Shown in pieces: positions 55,585 to 64,000 of a stretch of 64,000 bases of DNA (the first letter of the stretch is position 1; each line of letters begins with the position of its first letter). The stretch is from contig CM060695.1 of NCBI GenBank assembly GCA_030686995.1, positions 99,786,871 to 99,850,870 on the forward strand, in the 5' to 3' direction. The notes beneath the pieces are model-generated. The model saw only the letters and a list, made by a program, of their open reading frames with translations. It searched no databases and had not been told where the DNA came from. A program made the translations under genes and the position numbers. Source of the DNA: Artemisia argyi. Taxonomy: Eukaryota; Streptophyta; Magnoliopsida; Asterales; Asteraceae.

Positions 55585-55601
55585 TGGCGCCGTTGCCGGG
55601 G
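55585..55601 (+). other. Primer-binding site of element C (perfect tRNA-Asp)
   Basis: TGGCGCCGTTGCCGGGG starts six bases after the LTR and is the exact complement of the 3' end (with CCA) of plant tRNA-Asp as I recall it. This is the reference for the altered sites in A and D. Confidence 0.85.
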
Positions 55602-55744
55602 AAATAGTTATTGTCTAGGTTAGAATTTCTTTTTATTAGGTCTACTTGCTAGATTCCTTTCTAGTAAGATTTTATTTTTTTAGGTCTTCTTTAGTCTATC
55701 TTATTTCTTCGTGTCTTTGTTCGTAACTTTTATCATCCGACATC

Positions 55745-58700
55745 ATGGAAGGTGGTAACATCTTTGAACCCATCAACTCACCACAACAAGACCACCCATA
55801 AAACCCACCACTAGCAAACCAACCTCTTAGGCCCCGAACCCTAGGAGAGTATTCCCGACCTAGCCACCAATGCTATCGAAACACTATTGAGCTCACCCAA
55901 GGAGCCAATGTGTCGCCTTTGCGATCCGACACCATCCGGTTGGTGCAAAGTGGATGTGCATTCCATGGACTTCGTTCCGAAGATCCTAATCAACATCTCA
56001 AGGACTTCCTTAAAATCGTAGATTCTATAGACCTTGATGTTACAACTAGAGAGTCGACCCGATTACGCCTATTCCAATTCTCTCTACGTGATCAAGCTAG
56101 TCAATGGCTTGAACGTTTACCCGCGGGATCTATCACCTCATGGGATGATCTCACCACTCGTTTCCTTGCTCAATTTTTCCCACCGGGGAGAACTACTAAG
56201 CTTAGAAATTCTTGACGTTCCAACAACGTCAAGGTGAAACTCTATATGAAGCATGGACTCGTTTCAAGGACTTACTCCAAAAAGTCCCTCATCATGGCAT
56301 AGATCTTTGGCTCCAAGTCCAAATCTTCTATGACCATATCGATCTCTCCACAAGGCGAACCATTGACCAATCGGCCGGTGGTAAGCTTCGTGATCTAAGT
56401 GCGGAAGAATCGTGGGAACTCATAGAAGATCTTGCTCTCTATGACAACGAAAGTTGGAATGATCCCCGTGATTTGAACAAAACGGTCAAGGCAATATCGT
56501 TGCCTTCGAACAATTCTAGCACTCCCGACCGTAGGATCATGGAACTTGAGGACCAAGTCAAGTTTCTCATGAAATCTTATGAAGCTCCTAAGCCTTCAAG
56601 CCAAGTGAACAAAATCACTTATTCATGCGAATTATGTAGTGGTCCCCATGACACTCGTGATTGCGTGGAACTCCCCGGAACAGCTTTTGTGGACTACACA
56701 TCCTCGTGTACCGACGAAGCGGGAGATAAGTGGTACACTTTCAAACCCGAGCCAAACCCTTACGGTGATTCCTACAACCCTTCTTGGAAAAATCACCCGA
56801 ACCTTAGGTGGAAACAAAACCAAAACAATTATTCCAATCCGCCTAATCGTTACCAACCAAACGGTCCACCCTCCAACCGTACTTTCAACAACAATCCTTC
56901 TAGTAACTATGGTAGTACCAACAATCTTGAAGGATTGATGTCCAAGTTTATGGCATCTCAAGAAGCTCGCATATCTAAGTTTGAACCCGATTTCAAACAA
57001 AAGCAAAGCGAGATGACCACCAAAATTGACACATTGTTGAAAGTTCTCAATGACCGAGAAATGGGAGCACTCCCAAGCGACACAGTCAAGAACCCGAAAC
57101 TAAACGTTAATTCCATGTCATCGGTTTCGTCACCCACTTCTTGTCCGCAGTACTACTCGGTTAAATCAATGAGCACGTGTTTCAAGCAAAACCAATTTCT
57201 TCCAAAGGACCAATCAAATGGAACACCCGATATCAAACCGGTCAAAAGCATAGTTGAAACACCTCCTACACAAGACCTTGACGATGAATTCAAGGAGCTC
57301 CACCTTGAACGCCCCATCATTGATGTCTTAGCCCGTGCTCCCTACTATAGTGCCCTCCTAGAAAAATATGAGAAATTTAAACTAGGTAAAAATGGGACCG
57401 CCTTCGTTCAAAACAAGTTGCCTAAAAAGCTTGATGATCCGGGTATATTTGTTTTTCCTTGTAAGATAGGGAGATCCGAAGCTTTCGACACACTAGCCGA
57501 TTTAGGATCAAGCCTCAACTTGATTCCCTTATCCCTTTTCACCACTCTCAAGCTAGGAAAGTTAGAGGAGACGGAGGTATTAATTGGTCTAGCGGATGGG
57601 AGTATTGCCCACCCGGTTGGGATGATCAAGGATGTAGTTGTTCACGTAGGAAAATTAACTATTTTAGTGGACTTTCACGTCCTAGATATGGTTAGTGACA
57701 CTACATGCCCATTATTAGTAGGAAGAGGATTTTTAGCAACCGCTAGCGCCATGATAGATTGTAAGGAGTCTAAGATAGCGGTAGGTGAAGGCGATACTTG
57801 GTCGGTATATGATGTTAAGAAACATAGCTACGATTGTGAGGATGAGCCAACACCACATTGGGTAGAGATGAATAGGAGACCATCTAGATATGGACCTTGG
57901 AAAACCCTAAAGGATGGAAAACCCTAAAAAATACTCTCTCTGGCGACGGAAAAGAAAAAAACGATTCACTCATACTTCTACGTTCGATCTTGTGATTCTT
58001 CAATTACAAATCATATTCTGTGTGAATCTTTTTTCTACGATCTACCTATTCCTTTGATTGGTTAATCCCCATCGTGGGTCGGTGGCAAATCATATTCTTT
58101 CAATTGCAATATACATCGTGGGTCGGTGGGTATTATTTTCTGTAGGTCGGTTGCTCCATCAATGTTCCTTGCATGTGAATCGATTCCTTTCTTATTTATT
58201 ATTCATGTGCATGCTACTATTGTTTCATTGATTCGTTTTTTATTTATCCTTAACGATTATTAATAATCGGGTTTAGGGTTTCACCAGTTTGGTTCGATCG
58301 TAGTTTATATGGGATTATCTTTGTTCGATCTTCTTGCTGGTGTACTTGTGGATTGGTTGGTGATCGTAGCATGGTTCTGCTTTCATAGATCATCTATTTT
58401 ACATGCTGCGATCTGTTGGGGTTTGATGCGCTTAGTGTCCTACGCAACCCTAATTTTTTTAGGGTTTCGTATATCCTTGTTCTGCTATGATTGTCGTGAT
58501 GTTTGATCTGGAAGTAAACTCTCTTTAGAGTTTGTTTGTTGCTGCTCATTCAACCTATAAGGTTGATGGTTACGTTTGTTTGTGGGTTATGGGAGAGATG
58601 GAAGTATTGAATGTTTATTTGTTACATCATAGGATCATCATATTATTGTTCATGTTCTATCTATTGATCCGATGTGATGTAATTATGGGATGTTAGGGTT

Positions 58701-59858
58701 CTTAATACCCTATTGTTTGGAATGATTGAGTGCTACTGGTTTGATTATTGGTCATGGTTACTTTCTTCAAAGAGTAGCTGCTCCATTATGGAAGTTAAGT
58801 TTGAAGGTACTCTTGTTCAAAAACCTTTCGTTCTGATTTGGATCATCTTTGGGACACAACAGGTTTGGCGATGGTTTTTGTCCCGTTGCTGCTTATTCAT
58901 GTTTTATTATTGTTGTTGCTCAAGATGGCTTATCAAGTTCCACCACTGTTGCTGCATATTACTTGATCATTGGTAGTTGTCTTCATGTGTTTCAATCATA
59001 TTTTTTTGGAAGATTAGTTCAAGTTCGGATATGCTGGAAGGTTGGGTCGTTTAGACCATGTTTATGCTTCAAGTTTGATTTGCGACGGAAGTCACTCCTA
59101 TTAGGTTATTAGATTATGTTTTTTTGCATAATTCTAATAGAAGATGCAATTGGTTGAAGCTGGAAGTTCGCATGTTTAAGATCTGGATCGCTAGGATGAC
59201 TAAGAAGACTCAAAAGAAGACTTTTATGTTTATTTGAGTTGTAATGTATTGTAATTTTATTACTAGTCATGGTTAGTTGTATTTTTGATCTGTTGGTTAT
59301 AAGAATGGCCTGTCATTCTTATATAGTGGTAGTGGTAGTGTCCTTAGGGAATTCGATGAGAGATTCACTCTCATCCATTGTACTTCAACGTTTTTTGAGT
59401 AATATTTACCAGGGTTTGAACCCTTTTACCCAAAAAAAAAAAAAAAAAATAGATATGGACCTTGGATAGAAAGAAACTTTATAGGACCTCAACGCCCATT
59501 CTATCTAGAAAAAGATTTCATCGATAAAACACATTCGGTGGAACAACTCATAGCTAGAGATGAAGAACTAGACCCTTTTGAGGACCCCCTAGTCTTTAGG
59601 AAAATGATTGAGTTCTTAAGCGTAATGGCTATTAACATTGAGATGAACAAGTGGAAAAGAGAGAGGGATAAGTGTAAATGGAGATGGGACAAGCCACCTA
59701 AGGAAGGTGACGGATCAGGGCATATGAAGATGATTTTGTATGATCCGGATGGAGAAAAGTTTGAAAGGTCATACCGTACTAAGAAAACCGATAGGAAGTT
59801 GAAACCTAAGTTTGATCCCAAAGATATCCTAAATGAGGAACTCACCCATGTCACGTAA
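55745..59858 (+). pseudogene. gag: gag-protease gene of element C, three times interrupted
   Basis: It starts at MEGGNIFEPINSPQQ and hits TAA at 55799 where element A has GAA. The gag domain continues in frame (from about 55802) to a stop at 56213-56215 caused by a 4-bp deletion (GATA of element A missing after 56209). The frame from 56212 then gives 571 residues: the rest of gag, a knuckle CELCSGPHDTRDC, an Asn/Pro-rich linker, and a retropepsin-like domain with DLGSSLNLIPLSLF, GLADGSIAHPVG and PLLVGRGFLATASAM. At 57900 a retroposon interrupts it; the C-terminal ~130 residues resume at 59466 and end at 59858. The protein family is annotated 'MAK10-like' in Asteraceae. The catalytic Asp is present with Leu in place of Thr. 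Confidence 0.85.
57901..59449 (+). mobile_element. Poly(A) retroposon, 1,549 bp, inserted in the element C coding region
   Basis: It is flanked by a perfect 16-bp duplication TAGATATGGACCTTGG (57885-57900 and 59450-59465) and ends in a run of about 18 A. These are marks of LINE-type target-primed insertion. The 5' end begins 'aaaaccctaaaggatgg'. The body has T-rich short frames with membrane-like composition but no endonuclease or reverse-transcriptase motif, so it is a non-autonomous or deleted LINE, or a retroposed noncoding RNA. Its 3' 150 bp match the minus-strand retroposon at 46988-47254. Confidence 0.85.
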
Positions 59859-61704
59859 TAGCCCATGACCTTGAGTCTAGCTACAAGACTCGTAAATAAA
59901 GAAAAGCACTTCTTGGGAGGCAACCCATGATTTGTTTGATTTTTAATTTGTTTTATTGTTATTTGTTTCCGTATGCATGCTTTATTTTTATTGTTGGTAG
60001 ATCATGTTTAAAACTAAAATGGTGAAAATACTTTATTTTGTCGTTTGTCTTAGTCTTAACTTCGTCCAAAGGTATTTTGCAAAAGATAAGTGTAAGGGGA
60101 AACGCCAAATATGTTTTTAAGAAACAAAATTGATCATGATTCTCCACAATATTAAATGGACATGTATATTCGTATTTGTTAGAGTCAAATCCTTGTATCG
60201 AGTCATAATGATGTTTTGCAGGATTTTCCAGGAAGTAAGACATAAGTTTTCCAAAAATTTTCCGGAAACTTAACGTAAGGATTTTTGCAGATCACTTCTG
60301 ACGGCGTCAGGAATAAATTCCTGACGGCGTCATGTGTAAAATTCTGGAAATTTTGCTAGTTTTGTTTTTCTAACGGAATCTCAAAGTTTTTGTTAATTTT
60401 TAGTTTTATAAACTCCAGGAAATCTGCAAACATCATTCCACAAGCATTATATCTTACTTTGTTTTCTAGGATTTATTAGTATATATAGATTGCCGCCGAT
60501 TTTACGCGAGGTTGCCTTGTTTGTTTTCTCTGGTTTAACAGGTTATGTATGACAAGAAGATGATTTATATTCTGGAAGGGAAGCTTTGATTGTTCATTTT
60601 CTTGGAGGAAGATCTAACCTTGTTACCATACTATCCACACCGAACGAATCAGGGGAGTATTTCATTCTTTTACCTATTTCACTTTTACAATCTTTAATTG
60701 AACATTGGGGACAATGTTCATCCTAAGTGTAAGGGGAAGGTAAAATGATGATACCTTATAGTATACACTTTCACTTGAGTTTGTTTGTTTGATGGTAGGT
60801 GTGTAATAAAACTAAGAGAAATACTTGTTAGTGTAATTTTAGCGCCAAATTTAAAATTTTTTACAACATTTAGGAGTGAAACTTCAGCCTTAGCAAGCGT
60901 CTCATGGATAGGAGTCGTATGACTAGCACAAAACCGTACCATTCTGAAAAATTTTCCACCCAAATATGTGAGGTTCGCCTTTAGATTTGATAGGAAAAGC
61001 ATTTACTATTAGTGCTTATGAGTGTACCGGTAGCATTTAGATTCTAGAACTTGCGTTAGTGATGCATCCCGAGACCGCTAGTGAGACTACATTCGTGTAG
61101 TAGGATTTACTACATGATAAGAGGCATTAGGATCACCCTTGTGTTAAACTCGTATCATAATTTACTGACCATTTAAGTCATATTACTTGACTAGTAAAGT
61201 CAATTAATTTTTCCCACACCCTTAGCGTTGTACTTATTTTTAGTACACGAAACCCCTAGTACACCCCTCCGAGCCTATCTTTTCGTTTCTAACTTTAAGC
61301 ATCTTACTTAAAGGAAGAATTTGTTACAACCCACTTAAATGTACACCCAAATCGCCTTAGCCTTCCGTGTATGCACTCATCTTTAGTGCATTATTGTTAT
61401 ATGTTTAAACCCTTAGTTAATTATCTAATTGATTACATGGTTGCTAAGTCGAGTCATATCCTTGTACATATTGTTTTGGGACGATTGGGACTCATGGATA
61501 AAGTACTTGTGTTATGGAGTAACGGGGAAGAACATCTTATATTACCCCCATATGTGCGTTTATCTTAAAAGTACTCAAAGTGTTTTGATTATCTTAATTC
61601 GAGTCATTAGATTAGTTTATTGTAAAGTATGTAAAAATTCAAGTGTAAGGGGGATGTTCATTCCCTATGATGTATTATTTTGGATGGTAGGGTAAGAGTG
61701 TATT

Positions 61705-61754
<50 letters not shown>

Positions 61755-62289
61755 GGACTACCATCCCGTTTCATTTTATGTTTTTGTTATTTTTGATTTA
61801 TTAGCTTAAGTCGAGTCGAGTCTTGGCTTAGCAACGCCATATTGTACATGTAATTAACCAAGATGATTAACTCGCCACCAGTAAAGATTGTCTATATCCA
61901 ACAAAACCGTGTATTCCATATCCCTACACCTAACGTTATAACCCTTTAAAAGACCTCTTTTATAGTTTATCCTAGGTGCTTACGCCATGTGGTGGAGGTT
62001 TGATCCTTTCCCAAGCCTATGGTAATCTATTTTGTTATGACAGGTAGTGAGAGATGTTTTCCATTTCCATATTGTAATATATACTTTATTACACCCAAGA
62101 GATGTGAGTATCTAAACACTATTTGTGAGGTGCTAGTGTATGACCTCCGTGCTTGTCTTTGGTCTTTAGTGGAACGATTAGTTGTTGTAATTACTTTTAT
62201 ATTAGTGTTAAATGACCCCTAACATGTATTTTGATTAGAATAAAAGCGCATTTGCTTGAGGACAAGCAAATCTCAAGTGTAAGGGTATA
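59859..62289 (+). other. 3' noncoding region of element C
   Basis: Homologous to A 8845-11093. It has the TTGGGAGGCAACCCA hairpin (59913-59927), paired TGACGGCGTCA sites (60299-60309, 60322-60332) around an AGGAATAAATTCCT stem, and AAGTGTAAGGG motifs at ~60089, 60724, 61641 and 62274. An A45 tract (~61706-61752) is enclosed by GGATGGTAG (61682-61690) and CTACCATCC (61758-61766). The last AAGTGTAAGGG lies a few bases before the 3' LTR. Confidence 0.78.
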
Positions 62290-63913
62290 TGATGAGGCGA
62301 AAAATGATCCATTTTTAAGGGGTCATTTAAGCCCGGAATTGAATTTATTTGATCAAATATTGCCCTAAATCGTTCTTTTTGTGATTTTAGGTACTTTTGG
62401 AGTGAATTCTGGAAAAGGAAGCATTTTGGATGTTTTTGGAGCATAAAAGTGAAGAAAACGGCAAAGTCTTAATTTTTCTTGCTGGGAACAGTACCTGACG
62501 GCGTCACAAGCTTCTTCATGACGGCGTCAAGAGTAATACAAGAGGTGGAAGTGGATAAAGTCCGTGACGGTCCAGAAAGTTTTGTGCATTGGAGATGACG
62601 GCGTCACCCAAGGCCGTCATGTGTAAAATTAAAGAGTGATGGCCTAGAAACTTTCCTGAAGGCGTCACGTAGGCCGTCACGTGTTAACTTGTCAAAACTT
62701 GCGCGCGAAGTAGCTGATATTGTTTTGGTCATAACTTTTGCATACGAACTCGGATTTAGGTGATTCAAAAGCCCACGCGAAGAGGACGAAGAAATCTACA
62801 ATTTGGTGAAGAAAAATTGATCATGACTCCGTCACTCTTTACGGGGTGACACCGTCAAGCCTTGTCGACAGAAAACTTGCCTATAAATATAACATCATAA
62901 CCTCACTTTTTGTAAGCCCTAAACCCTAAGGTCGATTCCTGAGTTTAGGTGGGTGTTTTTCCAGCAACTTAGAGGGTTTCAATCACTCCATAAACATCTT
63001 GTAATGGTTTGATGATTCTATCTTAATTCATGTCTTCAATTATCATTATTGTTGCTTGTTCTTTATTAATTATGCTTGGCTAATTCACCTTGTGTCTACT
63101 TATGATTGTGTGAAACTTGTATATAATTGATTAGATCTTATTGATTCCTTGTTGATTTTTGTGTCTATCTTCATCAATTAGGGTGTGGCACTTCGATAGA
63201 TCTAATTGGTTTAGCTTATAATTCTTGTTTCCTATTGTCTCTTGTTTAATTGGGTGATATCGATGTTAGGCTTAAGAAAACTGGCAGGCTTCCAATTGGT
63301 AACATGCTTGAACGTCTTAAGAAACATGAACCAATGGGTACTAGGTTATTATGGTTGTATTTGATTCATGAGCGAATTCTAATGATCCCATGTTAGGAGC
63401 TTCTTGCAGGCTCGACATAGGAGTGAAGTAGGAGCTTATAGAGTTGGGGAAGTACGTACGCCACCCCACGAATGGTATTAAGGAATACAACCCGTCAATT
63501 AAAACAAGGTGTGACAATTTAATAGGTAGAATTGGATAGCTAGCAAGGAGTAACATATCATAGGTAGACATGCTTCATTTATCTTGTAGAACCTTAGTTT
63601 ATTTTTCTTGCACATTAGTTTAATTAGTAGCTTTTGGGTTAGTTGATTAGCAATTAATTCCGCCCCTTCTTCCAAAACCCGAGATTTTTACTTACTTTTC
63701 ATAAAATATAAAAACACAAAAAGAATCATCCTTCACCCTTAGACCTAGTTAGATTAATTTCAATCCTAACGACACTATTTCTGAGTTGAACGATCAATCC
63801 CCCGGTACTTGTCACTATACTATACTACAACGATCAGGTACACTGCCTGGTGGGGGTTGTAAGCTTCTCGAGATCCCTCGAGAGGTAAAAACTGGTGCAA
63901 TTCCCACGCATCA
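62290..63913 (+). repeat. 3' LTR of element C
   Basis: Same length (1,624 bp) as the 5' LTR with scattered substitutions. It ends CACGCATCA, then the ATCTC duplication. Confidence 0.95.
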
Positions 63914-63918
63914 ATCTC

Positions 63919-64000
63919 CCAGCAGGCCAAAGAATAAATAGATTCCACATCAAACCATTGCTGGAACACCATGAAAAAGGGTATCATACCAAAACAATAC
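63919..64000. other. Flank beyond element C
   Basis: 82 bp continuing the pre-insertion sequence of 53295-53954. An open minus-strand frame (IPFFMVFQQWFDVES) spans it, but it is too short to call an exon. Confidence 0.25.

Larger units (their letters stand above)
53955..63913 (+). mobile_element. Element C: Athila-like LTR retrotransposon with broken gag-protease
   Basis: 9,959 bp including a 1.55-kb secondary insertion. The two LTRs are each 1,624 bp and look nearly identical. A perfect duplication ATCTC lies at 53950-53954 and 63914-63918. There is a perfect tRNA-Asp primer site. The interior encodes gag-protease only, and it is broken by a stop, a 4-bp deletion and a retroposon. No polymerase is seen. 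It is the youngest-looking of the three related elements, and its frame breaks may all postdate insertion. Confidence 0.93.

Noticed and set aside
58309..59112. Hydrophobic frames inside the retroposon as a possible membrane protein
   Set aside because: Short, overlapping, T-rich frames without a consistent start or homology; composition explains the hydrophobicity.

Overview
This is a plant nuclear window, very probably from the daisy family (Asteraceae). The evidence is spliced genes with GT-AG introns, a plant-only BASIC PENTACYSTEINE gene, and LTR retrotransposons whose gag-protease ('MAK10-like') and '...NEDIIFDPGIL...' coding segments I know from Asteraceae genomes. There are no bacterial features. 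Most of the 64 kb is transposable-element DNA around a few genes. One assembly gap of 500 N lies at 31001-31500.

Genes. The window opens with the last exon of an unrecognised gene (76-328, +). Next comes a short BASIC PENTACYSTEINE/GAGA-binding gene (1036-1587, -) with a 5'-UTR intron. At 12976-13794 (+) is a broken B3-domain gene. The best gene is an ACINUS homologue (SAP domain, RRM-like region, RSB motif) in four coding exons at 31889-37441 (-). A small frameshifted GRF zinc-finger gene lies at 38355-39196 (+).

Transposable elements. Three elements (A 4506-12470 +, D 47260-53294 -, C 53955-63913 +) share LTRs, a tRNA-Asp-type primer site and a long 3' noncoding region. Each carries a different coding cargo: gag plus two protease-like repeats (A), gag plus one protease (C), or an intact 410-aa protein of unknown function and no gag (D). 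A and C have perfect 5-bp target duplications (CCAGG, ATCTC). Element B (17546-27706, TSD GCAAT) has 3.9-4.4 kb LTRs around a 1.9 kb interior that lacks gag and a primer site. It sits inside element F (14217-29886, -), a non-coding large-LTR element with an initiator-Met-tRNA primer site. A relative of F, element E (40418-46625, -, TSD CATAT), has 2.7 kb LTRs and only 690 bp inside. A second B-like LTR (29887 onward, -) cuts the other end of F. Smaller elements are a PIF/Harbinger ORF1 relic (2828-4014), a Tourist-like MITE (13820-14023), a 208-bp Helitron in an ACINUS intron (33187-33394), and a 1.55-kb poly(A) retroposon that split the gag-protease frame of C (57901-59449) and has a 3'-end relative at 46988-47254.

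Most notable signals. (1) A 39-bp tandem array at 16165-16540 in which every unit is a small hairpin and the stems change in compensating pairs, next to other hairpin arrays in the leader of element F. (2) In the LTRs of A, C and D, a 15-nt segment complementary to the 5' end of tRNA-Asp, placed exactly 86 nt upstream of the primer site that matches the 3' end of the same tRNA. (3) One retroelement chassis carrying three different coding cargoes. (4) Arrays of near-palindromic TGACG-N-CGTCA sites upstream of the LTR TATA boxes. (5) A long poly(A) tract enclosed by a conserved 9-bp inverted repeat.
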